From Nocardioides seonyuensis (GTDB lineage Bacteria > Actinomycetota > Actinomycetes > Propionibacteriales > Nocardioidaceae): DNA of 64,000 nt. A program made the position numbers and the translations under genes. The notes under the pieces were generated by a model that made no database searches, was not told the origin of the DNA, and saw only the letters and a list, made by a program, of their open reading frames with translations. The number at the start of each line of letters is the position of its first letter. Positions within the stretch are counted from its first letter, which is position 1. The stretch covers positions 1,178,001-1,242,000 of the forward strand of contig NZ_CP038436.1 of the NCBI RefSeq assembly GCF_004683965.1, written 5' to 3'. This document shows, piece after piece, positions 19,033-27,864 of the stretch.

Positions 19033-20688
19033 TCAGTCGAGGCGAGCCCGGTCGAAGCCGCTGTGCACCGCGTGGTCGACCCGCTCGGCGTCGAGCGCGA
19101 CCATCCGGAGGCTGTCGGCGGCGTGGTCGACGGCCTTGTCGTGGGCACGCAGTCCGTCGGTGATGCTGGTGATGACGCGGCGCAGGGTCTTGGCGAGGTC
19201 GGACGCCTGCGGCACCCGGCCGAACGCGGTGCCCGGCAGCTGGACCGCCGCGGTGTCCTCTGACGCCTTGCGCATGCGGTTGCCCGTCGTCTCGAGCTCG
19301 GCCGCGGTGAGCTGCAGCGACTCGGGGCCGATCACCAGCTCGCCGGTGAGACCCAGCCCGGCCAGGGGGGTGCTGGTCATCGTCTGGTTGGGCCACAGGT
19401 CGTCGTCGCCGTCGCTGAACTCCGTGGCCCCGGACTCGTAGGTGGCGAGCACGTTGCCGTCGACCTCGACGATGCCCTGGGACATGTTGGGGAAGGTGTA
19501 GGTCTCGCGCGAACCATCGTGGTCCTGCACCACGAGCGAGCTCTCGTTGCCGCGTCCCCACGAGGTGCTGAAGACGTACTCGCCGTCGCGCACGATCACC
19601 CCCTGGCACTGCGGCGGTGTGGACACCGCACGCTCGGGCATCTCGATCCACCCGCCCTTGCCGTCAGGTCGGTAGACGTGCAGCGTCCCTTCCTTCGTGT
19701 CGTCGAAGACTCCGAGGTAGAGCAGCCCGTTGCGGACGGCCGAGTAGGAGCCGCCGTGGGGCAGGGTCTGCACCGTCTGGGGCTGCACGGTCGCGCCGCG
19801 GCCGGCGGAGCGCATCTCCGACAGGGAGTAGGTGTAGACCTTGGCCTGCCCGTCCAGGTAGTCGGTGACGTAGACGTTGTCACCGTCGACGCTGACGCCG
19901 CCGGCATGACTGGGTGTCCCGTGGCCGTCGGGGTTCTTGACGTCGTTCTGGTCGCGTGGCAGACCACCGAGGTTCACCTCCCCGACCTTCTCGCCGGTGA
20001 TCTGGTCGATGAGTGCCAGCACCGACGGGTCGCCCTGGTCGTGGTCGTAGTAGCCCTGCAGCAGAAGCCCCGTCGCCGGGTCGTAGCCGAGGCCCTGGGG
20101 GATGAGGCCGCGGCCGTCACCCCAGGCGCCGATGCTCGGGATGGGTGGGCCGAGCTCGCTGCCGTAGTCGTCGAGCCACTCCTGGTTCCTGGCCAGGCCC
20201 TCCTCGACCCACTCACGGGCCTCGTCGCTGAGCTCGTCCAGGCTTGTCTCGTCGCCCGTGAGCATCGCGGACACCACCGCAAGACGCTCGTTGTACGTCG
20301 TCCCGGTGGCGAGCAGCAGCCCGTTGACGAGGCGGGCGAAGAGCTCCTCCACCACGTCCGGCAGGCCGGTGGGGCGCCTGCGCCAGAAGCCGATGAAGTA
20401 GTCGGCGGTGTCCACGCACCACGTGTAGGCCTCCTCGCAGGTCGCCAGCGCGGCGTGCGCCCTGGCGAGTGCGACGTGGGTGCGGGCCACGCCGACCCGC
20501 AGCCTGGTGAGGCGCGCTGCATAGGCGTCGGCGGCGAGGCCGCTCCAGTCGCGAACCGTGCAGCCGGCGAGGTCTTCCTGCGCCCGGTCCGTGCGGCGGA
20601 GCGCCTCGTCCACCGACCCTGCCGCGGTGGCGATCACGGCTGCGTCCCCGGAGGTGAGCCTCGCGTGCTCGATCTCGGGGTCAGTCAT
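19033..20688 (-). CDS. Large WXG-like protein with central beta-propeller-like region
   Basis: 551 aa from ATG 20688, which overlaps the stop of the lipoprotein gene by 8 bp. The N-terminal 90 residues are helical with DWSGLAADAYAARL, a W-x-G helical-hairpin signature of type VII secretion substrates. The middle (about 195-430) has repeated GD/VxxDGDNVYV and RNGLLYLGV strands typical of beta-propellers. The C-terminal 100 residues are again helical and resemble EspC-like domains. Secretion by a type VII system is inferred. No ESX genes are in the window. Confidence 0.65.
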   Translation of the reverse strand: MTDPEIEHARLTSGDAAVIATAAGSVDEALRRTDRAQEDLAGCTVRDWSGLAADAYAARLTRLRVGVARTHVALARAHAALATCEEAYTWCVDTADYFIGFWRRRPTGLPDVVEELFARLVNGLLLATGTTYNERLAVVSAMLTGDETSLDELSDEAREWVEEGLARNQEWLDDYGSELGPPIPSIGAWGDGRGLIPQGLGYDPATGLLLQGYYDHDQGDPSVLALIDQITGEKVGEVNLGGLPRDQNDVKNPDGHGTPSHAGGVSVDGDNVYVTDYLDGQAKVYTYSLSEMRSAGRGATVQPQTVQTLPHGGSYSAVRNGLLYLGVFDDTKEGTLHVYRPDGKGGWIEMPERAVSTPPQCQGVIVRDGEYVFSTSWGRGNESSLVVQDHDGSRETYTFPNMSQGIVEVDGNVLATYESGATEFSDGDDDLWPNQTMTSTPLAGLGLTGELVIGPESLQLTAAELETTGNRMRKASEDTAAVQLPGTAFGRVPQASDLAKTLRRVITSITDGLRAHDKAVDHAADSLRMVALDAERVDHAVHSGFDRARLD

Positions 20689-21676
20689 CGTGAGCGTCCA
20701 GGAGGCTCGCCACGAGTGGATAGGTGGACCCGTTCGGGTAGCGGATCGTCTCCCCTCGGGTGGCCTCGTAGACCTCGCAACGACCGTCGGGGACGACGCA
20801 GGTGACCAACGCCGACGAGCCGTCCTCCGCACCCGCGATCCCGACCACCGTCGTCGCGTCGGCCCACCACTCCAGCAGCCAGCGCACGGCGTCGATCTCG
20901 AGGGGCACGGCGACACCCTCGCTGTCGACCACCTGGGACACCTTGCCCGTCGTCGTGATCCGCCACCTGCCGTCGGGGCTCTCGATCACCCCCGACCTCC
21001 ACGGCTCCCCAGTCTCCTCTGTCTCCTCGGGGTCGCTGATCGCGCCGGTGGCGAGGTCCACCAAGAAGGGCCCGTCGGTACCCAGGACCTCGGCGGTCGT
21101 CGGGGTGACGTCGAGCACCGAGACCTGGATCTCCCCGTAGAGGTCCGCCAGGTCGCCGTCGAGGTCGCCGAAGTTCTCGGAGGTGCGAAGCACCTCCCGA
21201 CCCTCGGTGAGGTCGAGCACGACCAGCTCGGCCAGGGGTGTGCCGTAGTCGTCCTCGGGACCCGACTCCACGTCGACCCCGAGGAGGTATCGCCCGTCGG
21301 GCGATGCCCGCACCGAGTCTGCTCTCAGCCGGAGACCCGTCTCGACCGGGTCTCCCTCGGGCTCGACGAAGTGCACTGCCGCACTGGCATCGGACCCTGT
21401 CTCGGCCTGCTGGGGATTGTCGGCCGGCACGAAGAACACGCCGTCCCCCGCCACGACGTACGACGCTGGCTGGGCGCCCAGGTCGATCTCGGTCCCGTCA
21501 GCCAGGTGGACGACTCCATCGGCTGCCCAGACCACGGGACTGGTGTCCACGGGGTCGGAGCTGGTGAGCCAGGCGGCGTCTTCATCGATGGGCCCCGGGC
21601 TGTCCGAGCCGCAGCCGCCGAGCGCAGCCATGACCACCATCGCTGCCGCTGCCGCGGCCCCCCGCCTCGAGCTCAT
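20681..21676 (-). CDS. Lipoprotein with beta-propeller-like repeats
   Basis: 331 aa from ATG 21676, preceded by GGGAGA 8 nt upstream. The signal peptide ends in lipobox LGGC, so it is predicted to be membrane-anchored outside the cell. The mature part repeats short strand segments such as ASPDGRYLLGVD and ESPDGRWRITTTG, as in WD40/TolB-like propellers. It is translationally coupled to the WXG-like gene downstream. The two probably act together at the cell surface. Confidence 0.7.
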   Translation of the reverse strand: MSSRRGAAAAAAMVVMAALGGCGSDSPGPIDEDAAWLTSSDPVDTSPVVWAADGVVHLADGTEIDLGAQPASYVVAGDGVFFVPADNPQQAETGSDASAAVHFVEPEGDPVETGLRLRADSVRASPDGRYLLGVDVESGPEDDYGTPLAELVVLDLTEGREVLRTSENFGDLDGDLADLYGEIQVSVLDVTPTTAEVLGTDGPFLVDLATGAISDPEETEETGEPWRSGVIESPDGRWRITTTGKVSQVVDSEGVAVPLEIDAVRWLLEWWADATTVVGIAGAEDGSSALVTCVVPDGRCEVYEATRGETIRYPNGSTYPLVASLLDAHDD

Positions 21677-21720
21677 GGAAGCATTCTCCCGCAGCCGCGG
21701 CCGGGCCAAACCTCGTCTCG

Positions 21721-22317
21721 TCAGGTGCGGGGGAAGCGCTCGGCCACGCCGCGCAGCCGGTCGACGTACGACGACCACTCGACGCCGTCGGGCACGTTGC
21801 TGTTTCCCTCACGCATCCCGGCGGCGCCGTCCACCTCCTCGCGGAGGATGTCGGCATGGCCCGCGTGGCGGGCCAGGTCGGTAAGGACGTGCACCAGCAC
21901 CTGGTGCAGCGTGACCTCGGCCCGCTCCTCAGGCCACCACGGCACGCGCCCGCGGGCGTCGAGCGGGAGGGAGGAGATCGTCTCGTCGGCGAAGTCGGCC
22001 ACGCGGCGGTGGAAGGCGAGGACGTCATCGGCCGGGGTGTCCGCGTCGACCCACCAGTCGGCCTGGGGATCGGTGTCGTAGGCGTCGTCGGCGACGTAGC
22101 CGGGCGCCTCGGGGTCGGGCCACTCCCGGCCGAAGGTCGGTCCGAAGTAGCCGAGCTCGACGTTGGCGCAGTGCCGCACGATGCCCAGCAGGTTGGTCCC
22201 GGTGGCGGTGCGCGGCCACCGCAGCTCCCGCTCGCCCAGGCCGTCGACCTTCCACCACAGCGCCTCGCGCGTCGAACGGAGGTAGTGGTGGAGGCCAGCC
22301 TTCACGTCATCCGCCAT
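21721..22317 (-). CDS. DinB-family (DUF664-type) protein
   Basis: 198 aa from ATG 22317. Four-helix DinB-like protein: SREALWWKVDGL-type N-terminus, NLLGIVRHCANVE with a conserved His, and HQVLVHVLTDLARHAGHADILRE with metal-binding histidines. Members are metal-dependent or mycothiol-dependent transferases; the substrate here is unknown. The start overlaps the rhomboid gene stop by 11 bp. Confidence 0.8.
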   Translation of the reverse strand: MADDVKAGLHHYLRSTREALWWKVDGLGERELRWPRTATGTNLLGIVRHCANVELGYFGPTFGREWPDPEAPGYVADDAYDTDPQADWWVDADTPADDVLAFHRRVADFADETISSLPLDARGRVPWWPEERAEVTLHQVLVHVLTDLARHAGHADILREEVDGAAGMREGNSNVPDGVEWSSYVDRLRGVAERFPRT

Positions 22318-22924
22318 GGGTCCACCCTGCCGCAGTCGCCCGACGTTGCGATCCTCGCGCCACGGAGAGGAGCCGGGCAGCCAGCAGGCCACCCAGCGCG
22401 CCGAACAGGTGCCCCTGCCACGAGATGCCGGGCTGGCCCGGCAGCACCCCCAGCAAGGTGCTGCCGTAGAGCAGGAACACGGCGACTCCCACCAGGATCT
22501 CCATCGGGTGCCCGGTCAGGAAGCCGCGCACGACGAGGTAGGCGATCCAGCCGAAGATCAGCGACGAGGCCCCGAGGTGGATCGACCCGTCGCCAGCGAA
22601 GAGCCACACACCGAGCCCGGCGACGACCCAGATCACCGCCGTCGCGAGCAGGCCACGGGCAAGGCCGGACACCAGGGCGAGGAACCCCAGGACGAGGACC
22701 GGCACGGTGTTGCCGACGAGGTGGTCCCAGCCGAAGTGCAGCACCGGTGCCAGCACCACGCCGACCAGCCCCTCGTCGGTGCGCGGCCGGACGCCGTACT
22801 CGTCGAGCTGGTTGCCGGAGACGACATCCACGATCTCCAGGACCCACAGCAGCACGACGAACCCGCCCGCGAGCAGCCCGGCCTGCTGCCAGGAGCGGAG
22901 CTGGGTCGTCTGGTCCACGTGCAC
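22307..22924 (-). CDS. Rhomboid-family intramembrane serine protease
   Basis: 205-aa polytopic membrane protein with about six hydrophobic segments. Rhomboid features are LHFGWDHLVGNT (L4-like segment), the catalytic serine in HLGASSLIFG and the histidine in SWQGHLFGALGG. It should cleave membrane-embedded substrates; none can be named. GTG starts at 22924 and 22918 are both possible. Divergent from the oxidoreductase gene. Confidence 0.85.
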   Translation of the reverse strand: MHVDQTTQLRSWQQAGLLAGGFVVLLWVLEIVDVVSGNQLDEYGVRPRTDEGLVGVVLAPVLHFGWDHLVGNTVPVLVLGFLALVSGLARGLLATAVIWVVAGLGVWLFAGDGSIHLGASSLIFGWIAYLVVRGFLTGHPMEILVGVAVFLLYGSTLLGVLPGQPGISWQGHLFGALGGLLAARLLSVARGSQRRATAAGWTHGG

Positions 22925-23062
22925 ATTGTTGCCTGCCGGACCTGAGCCTCCACCTCACCGCCGCAGGACTTGGGTGATATCCGGGGACTCTCCCGCTTGG
23001 TCCCCGATGTATCGGGTGCAAGGCGGGAGACCTGGGTGCGAGAGGACGGACATACTGATGGC

Positions 23063-24052
23063 GTGCGCGCGGCGATGCGGAAGCAGTACGGCGGCCCGGA
23101 GGTCCTGACCTTCGACGAGATCCCTGACCCGGTGCCGGGCGAAGGCGAGATGCTCGTGCGCGTGCACGCCACGACGGTGAACCGCACCGACACGGCCTAC
23201 CGCTCGGGCCGGCCCTGGATCAACCGGGCCGTCTGTGGTTGGCCCCGCCCGCGGAACCACGTCCTGGGCTCGGAGTACGCCGGCGTGGTGGTCGACGTCG
23301 GCGACGGGGTCGAGTCGTACGACGTGGGTGACCGCGTGTTCGGGTTCGTCGACGGCCGTCCTGGCGCCCACGCCGAGATGGTCGTCGTACCGGTGAAGGG
23401 TCTGGTCGCCCGCATCCCCGAGGGGTGGGAGTTCGCGGAGGCCGCAGCCGGCATGGAGGGGGCTCACTACGCGCACGCGACGCTGCGGGCGACAGGGGTC
23501 AGCGCCGATGATCGCGTGCTCGTCCACGGCGCCACGGGTGGCATCGGGTCGGCCGCCGTGCAGCTCCTCCACGCCGAGGGGGTGGAGGTGACCGCCGTGT
23601 GCGATCGGCTGCCGACGGATCGCCGCGACCTGTTGACCTCGCTCGGTGCTGCCCACGCGGTGGACCTGAGCGAAGGCACCCCGCTCGACTCGGTCGGTGT
23701 CGGTTTCGACGTGGTGTTCGCAGCGACCGGCCACCTCTCGTTCGCCGCCGCCCGACGGCTGCTGGAGCCCGGCGGCAGCTACGTCTCCTCCGAGCTCGGT
23801 CGCGGGGGTCACAACCTCCTGCTGGCTGCTGTCGGGCCGGTGGCCCGCGGACTCGGTCGCCGCCGGGTCAAGTTCCCGTTCCCCCACGCAGGTGCCGACC
23901 TCGCCGCACACATCGCCGGGCTCATGGACCGGGGCGCCTACCGCCCCCTGATCGACCGGACCTATGCGTTCGAGGACCTGCGAGCCGCCCATGCCTACGT
24001 CGACTCCGGGCGCAAGGTGGGCAACGTCGTAGTGACCCTGCCCGACCCGTGA
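23063..24052 (+). CDS. Zinc-independent alcohol dehydrogenase / NADPH:quinone reductase-like oxidoreductase
   Basis: About 329 aa. MDR-superfamily fold: N-terminal GroES-like domain (EIPDPVPGEGEMLVRVHAT, GSEYAGVV), Rossmann motif HGATGGIGSAAVQLL and C-terminal YAFEDLRAAHAYVDSGRKVGNVVV. The structural-zinc cysteines are absent, as in quinone oxidoreductases. GTG 23063 and ATG 23075 are candidate starts; the frame extends to 22970 but without support. Substrate unknown. Confidence 0.85.
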   Translation: MRAAMRKQYGGPEVLTFDEIPDPVPGEGEMLVRVHATTVNRTDTAYRSGRPWINRAVCGWPRPRNHVLGSEYAGVVVDVGDGVESYDVGDRVFGFVDGRPGAHAEMVVVPVKGLVARIPEGWEFAEAAAGMEGAHYAHATLRATGVSADDRVLVHGATGGIGSAAVQLLHAEGVEVTAVCDRLPTDRRDLLTSLGAAHAVDLSEGTPLDSVGVGFDVVFAATGHLSFAAARRLLEPGGSYVSSELGRGGHNLLLAAVGPVARGLGRRRVKFPFPHAGADLAAHIAGLMDRGAYRPLIDRTYAFEDLRAAHAYVDSGRKVGNVVVTLPDP

Positions 24053-24105
24053 CCGGGCCCAACGGCCCTGTTCACCCCGCGCCGACCCCGGCTAGCGTCG
24101 AGGGC

Positions 24106-24321
24106 ATGGCGAAGAAGAAGTGGAGCGAGCTCTCCCCCACCCAGCGCCGGCTCACCGTGGTGGGCGGCACCCTCGAGGTCGCCCTGACGGCCTACTGCCT
24201 CAGGGATCTCGTACGACGCCCCGCCGACGAGCTGCGCGGGCCCAAGCCGGTCTGGCTCGCCGCCCTGACGGTCCAGCCCGTCGGTCCGCTGGCCTACCTG
24301 GGCTGGGGTCGCAAGCGCTGA
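24106..24321 (+). CDS. Small membrane protein (71 aa)
   Basis: Short product beginning MAKKKWSELSPTQRRLTVVG, with two hydrophobic segments around residues 16-32 and 49-65 and a basic C-terminus. It resembles the small actinobacterial PLDc_N-like membrane proteins. It sits between two oxidoreductase genes in the same direction. Function unknown. Confidence 0.65.
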   Translation: MAKKKWSELSPTQRRLTVVGGTLEVALTAYCLRDLVRRPADELRGPKPVWLAALTVQPVGPLAYLGWGRKR

Positions 24322-24364
24322 CGCACGGGCGAGCAGGCACTCTCCTCTGCCGTAGCGTGCGGGC

Positions 24365-25198
24365 ATGACGTCCGACGTGCTCCTGGTGGGCTGCGGCGAC
24401 CTGGGAGCGGCGATCGGCCTGCGCCTGGCCGGCCTGGGGCACGACGTCCTCGCCCTGCGGCGCAACGCGGGCGCCGTACCCCCGCCGCTGCGTGGTCGGG
24501 CGGTCGACCTCACCCGCGAGACACCCGACCTGCACGACGTCCGAGCCCGCTTCGTGGTCGTGGCGTTGACCGCGCGACCTCGGACGGAGGACGCCTACCG
24601 CGCGACGTACGTCGACGGCATGGGCCGGGCGCTCGAGGCTGTGGCCGCCACGGAGCACGTGCCCGAGCGGGCCGTCCTCGTCTCGTCGACAGCCGTGCAC
24701 GGCGCCTCGCAGCACCCCCCGCTGCAGGACGAGTCGACGCCACCCGCTCCGAAGGACGGGCCCGCTCGGACACTTCTGGAGGCGGAGCGGCTGTTCCACG
24801 ACCGGCTCCCCCACGGGACCGTGCTGCGCTTCTCCGGGCTGTACGGCGGCCGCAGCACGAGGCTGCTCGACAAGGTGCGCGAGGGCCGGATCGACGACCC
24901 CCACGCATGGACCAACCGGATCCATCGCGAGGACGCGGCGGCCGCCGTGGCGCACCTGCTGACCATGGAGGAGGAGCCCGAGCCGCTCTACGTCGGCACG
25001 GACGACGAGCCGGCCCAGCTCGGTGACGTGGCGTCCTACCTGGCCGACCTGCTGGGCGTCCCCACGCCGCCGCCCGCGGACCCCTCCGCCGGTCACGGCA
25101 AGCGACTCTCCAACGCGCGACTGCGTGCGACCGGGTGGGTGCCGACCATGCCGACCTATCGGGAGGGCTACGCGCGCCTGGCGCCGCCCGAGCGCTGA
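24365..25198 (+). CDS. NAD(P)-binding epimerase/reductase-like protein
   Basis: 277-aa extended short-chain dehydrogenase-like protein. N-terminal Rossmann motif VGCGDLGAAIGLRLAGLGHDV; VLVSSTAVHG corresponds to the active-site region, and RFSGLYGG and NRIHREDAA are typical of YeeZ-type epimerase-like proteins. The classical YxxxK pair is not evident, so it may be a non-catalytic or atypical reductase. The 3' end overlaps the converging gene by 31 bp. Confidence 0.8.
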   Translation: MTSDVLLVGCGDLGAAIGLRLAGLGHDVLALRRNAGAVPPPLRGRAVDLTRETPDLHDVRARFVVVALTARPRTEDAYRATYVDGMGRALEAVAATEHVPERAVLVSSTAVHGASQHPPLQDESTPPAPKDGPARTLLEAERLFHDRLPHGTVLRFSGLYGGRSTRLLDKVREGRIDDPHAWTNRIHREDAAAAVAHLLTMEEEPEPLYVGTDDEPAQLGDVASYLADLLGVPTPPPADPSAGHGKRLSNARLRATGWVPTMPTYREGYARLAPPER

Positions 25199-25653
25199 CG
25201 CGCGAACGACCGGATGCCGATCCACCTCGGCACCGACGCGCAGTAGGCCTCGTAGTCGTTGCCGAACTTCTCCTGGAGCGCGTGCTCCTCGACGGCCACC
25301 TGGAACGCGTTCATCACAGCGACGAACCCAGCAACAGGCGCGAGGCCGACGAGAGACCCGCGCCGCAGTGAGTCGGCCACCAGCAACCCAGCCATGCCGA
25401 CGTACATCGGGTTGCGTGTCAGCTGGTTGACCCCGCCCGTCACGAGGGCGGTGGACTTGGATGGCTCGAACGGCTCCACGGTCGTGCCGCTGCGGTGGAA
25501 CTGCGCAGCCGATGCCCCCGCCAGGGCCAGCGAGGCTGCTGCAGTCAGCGCGGCCGCCGCGTTCCGTGACTTCGTCGGGGGACGCCCCCGCCGGTCCAGG
25601 GCGCGTTGCGCGAACCCTGCGGCCAGCGCGAGGAGGGGCGGTGGTGGGCGCAT
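25168..25653 (-). CDS. Isoprenylcysteine carboxyl methyltransferase-like membrane protein
   Basis: 161 aa from ATG 25653. It has a C-terminal ICMT/PEMT-type motif: NQLTRNPMYVGM, then VAVEEHALQEKFGNDYEAYCASVPRW (starting near residue 115), which forms the S-adenosylmethionine/substrate region. Three to four transmembrane helices. In bacteria such proteins are membrane methyltransferases of unknown substrate. Confidence 0.8.
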   Translation of the reverse strand: MRPPPPLLALAAGFAQRALDRRGRPPTKSRNAAAALTAAASLALAGASAAQFHRSGTTVEPFEPSKSTALVTGGVNQLTRNPMYVGMAGLLVADSLRRGSLVGLAPVAGFVAVMNAFQVAVEEHALQEKFGNDYEAYCASVPRWIGIRSFARQRSGGARRA

Positions 25654-25681
25654 GGGTCCACGGTAGTCACGAACCCGACTC

Positions 25682-25720
25682 TTCGGTGGTTGAGGAAGGA
25701 CGGACTCCTGTCTCGAAACC
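25682..25720. repeat. Candidate dispersed repeat upstream of the DUF222 HNH gene
   Basis: The sequence reads GGTGGTTGAGGAAG and then GTCTCGAAACC some 15 bp later. As I recall, segments of this form recur next to DUF222 HNH genes in Nocardioides genomes, often as an inverted pair. Only one copy is in this window, so its repetition cannot be verified here. Confidence 0.35.
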
Positions 25721-25773
25721 CCTGTGGAATGGGCGTTCTCGGGCCTTGGACTGTCGGTGGTGACTGGTTGAGT

Positions 25774-27162
25774 ATGCCCATGACCAGCACCCAGCAGGAC
25801 TCCGATCCGGAGGGCGTGGACCTCGCGGACGCGAGCGTGCGTGGCCTGCTGGAGCAGGCGGCCGAGTGCGAGAGCGTGCTGCGCGAGGCAGCGGTGCACC
25901 AGCTTCGCGTCGCCTACGAGTGGGCGATCTCCCACCCCGTGCTCGACGCAGCCGAGACCGCTCGCGGTCCGGTGCTGCCTTCGGTCCTGGAAGCCCCGGA
26001 GACGCTGGGCGGTGCAGGGACGCCGGCGGTGGCGGCGTTCACCGCCGAGCCGCTCGCCGTCGCCTGCGGCATCGCACCCACTGCTGCGACGGCGCTGCTC
26101 GCGGACGCGCTGGACCTCCACCACCGGCTCCCGGTGCTCTGGCAGCAGACCCAGGCCGAGCTGGTTGCGGTGTGGAAGGCGCGCCGGGTCGCCTTCCGGA
26201 CCCGTGACTTGTCCCTGGACGCTGCCCTGTGGGTGGACCGGCACACCGCCGGCAGGGTCGGATCCCTCAGCCTCGGGGCACTGGACCGGCTGATCGCCGA
26301 GGCTGCCGCCCGCGTCGACGGCGAGGACCTGGCCGAGAAGGAGAAGCGCGGCCGCAGCGAGTGGGACGTGAAGCTCAAGCACCGCGACCCGAGTCAGGGC
26401 GGCGCCACCTCAGAGATCCACGCGATCGGCGACACCCTCGACCTGACCCGCTTCCACGACATCGTCTGCGCCGAAGCAGAAGCACTCGGGTCCCTGGGTG
26501 ACGGCGACACGTTCGAGGTCCGCAAGGCCAAGGCGCTCGGTGTGATCGCCGACGCCCAAGCCCGCCTCGACCTCACCAGCCTCCTCGGCGCTGACACCAG
26601 CGGCGACGACCGAGCCGCAGTCCGCCGTCGCCTCATCGAGCGCCGCGACGCCAAGGTCCGGCTCTACCTCCACGCCTCCCTCGCTGACGTCGCCGCAGGC
26701 TGGTCGGGCGGGCCTGGCGGGGTCGGCACCGTCGAAGGCCTCGGCCCGGTCACCCTCGACCAGATCAAGGAGTGGGCCGGCCGCTCACGCCTCAGCATCC
26801 AGCCCGTGCTCCACGTCGCGAGCGAGGACACCTGGTCCGTCGACCGCCACGACCCGCCACCACGAATGGCCGAACAAGCCGTTCTCCGAGACCCGACCTG
26901 CGTGTTCCCGTGGTGCTCCCACCCGTCACGGCACGCAGACCTCGACCACATCGAGCCCTACGAGGACCCCGACGAAGGTGGACCACCGGGCCAGACCAAC
27001 TCAGCCGCCCTCGCGCCGCTGTGTCGAAGACACCACCGCGCCAAGACAGCAGGCGGCTGGAGCTACCAGCGCACCGCACCCGGCACCTATCTCTGGACCG
27101 GCCCCGCCGGACTCACCGCGATCGTCACCCCTACCGGCACCATCACCCTGCCCTCAGGCTGA
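25774..27162 (+). CDS. DUF222 / HNH endonuclease (13E12-repeat type)
   Basis: 462 aa from ATG 25774. The N-terminal and central helical DUF222 region is followed by a C-terminal HNH nuclease: CVFPWCSHPSRHADLDHIEPY, then NSAALAPLCRRHHRAKT. The cysteines and histidines would bind zinc and the His/Asn/His residues the catalytic metal. This family is multicopy in actinobacteria and suspected to be mobile, with no established role. The frame extends upstream to 25606 through probable repeat sequence, so the later ATG was chosen. Confidence 0.88.
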   Translation: MPMTSTQQDSDPEGVDLADASVRGLLEQAAECESVLREAAVHQLRVAYEWAISHPVLDAAETARGPVLPSVLEAPETLGGAGTPAVAAFTAEPLAVACGIAPTAATALLADALDLHHRLPVLWQQTQAELVAVWKARRVAFRTRDLSLDAALWVDRHTAGRVGSLSLGALDRLIAEAAARVDGEDLAEKEKRGRSEWDVKLKHRDPSQGGATSEIHAIGDTLDLTRFHDIVCAEAEALGSLGDGDTFEVRKAKALGVIADAQARLDLTSLLGADTSGDDRAAVRRRLIERRDAKVRLYLHASLADVAAGWSGGPGGVGTVEGLGPVTLDQIKEWAGRSRLSIQPVLHVASEDTWSVDRHDPPPRMAEQAVLRDPTCVFPWCSHPSRHADLDHIEPYEDPDEGGPPGQTNSAALAPLCRRHHRAKTAGGWSYQRTAPGTYLWTGPAGLTAIVTPTGTITLPSG

Positions 27163-27168
27163 GCGCAC

Positions 27169-27675
27169 TCAGTCCCGCGGGCCTTCCCACGGGAAGCCGT
27201 GCCTGAGGAAAGCGCTCCGGATCGCGTCCTTCTCGCCTTCGATCTCGTCCTCGAACAGCTTGCGGCCATGTGCGGTCTCGATCACGATCTTGGATCCGCG
27301 GCGGTAGACGGAGTCCACCTTGGAGCGCTGAATGACTCGCTCGACCGCTCCACGACGCCGGACGTGGATCTCTTCGTCGTGGAAGTCCAGAACGGGGGAG
27401 TCGAGGATGATCCACACCGCGAAGGCGAGTCCGGCCGCGAGCCCGATGAGGGGACGGCCCACCGTCAGCCACGGTTGATCGAAGGATCCCAGGAGTTCGA
27501 GCGGGCCTTGGAACGGGACCCAGGGCAGCCGGCTAACCCAGTTGGCGACGAGTGGAAGCAGGGCTCCCAGCGCCGCTCCGCCGAGGCCGAACAGAACCAG
27601 GACCCACAATCTGCCTGAGCGATCGAAGCCGCCCACGCTCAGGCGTGGCGGCACTGGAGGCTCAGGTGGGGTCAT
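27169..27675 (-). CDS. YqeB-like small membrane protein
   Basis: 168 aa from ATG 27675 (upstream extension is low-complexity and unlikely). Two transmembrane helices (about 22-46 and 75-95) are followed by a beta-rich cytoplasmic domain with LDFHDEEIHVRRRG, VIQRSKVDSVYRRG and GRKLFEDEIEG, typical of YqeB-like actinobacterial proteins. Function unknown. It converges with the HNH gene with 6 bp between stops. Confidence 0.65.
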   Translation of the reverse strand: MTPPEPPVPPRLSVGGFDRSGRLWVLVLFGLGGAALGALLPLVANWVSRLPWVPFQGPLELLGSFDQPWLTVGRPLIGLAAGLAFAVWIILDSPVLDFHDEEIHVRRRGAVERVIQRSKVDSVYRRGSKIVIETAHGRKLFEDEIEGEKDAIRSAFLRHGFPWEGPRD

Positions 27676-27864
27676 GCCCACCGTCCTTAGCGAGGCACGT
27701 GCGCGCGCCGGTCTCCCTCGACCTACCCCCAGGCTGGGGTTCTGGGGCCCAGGTCCTCGGCATGGAGGGCCGGCGAGCGCTAGGGTTTGGGCCGCCGACC
27801 ACCGGGCAGGAGGTCGCGTCGTGGGCATTCGTCGCACGGCTGAACAAGTGGGGGGAAATCGGAA

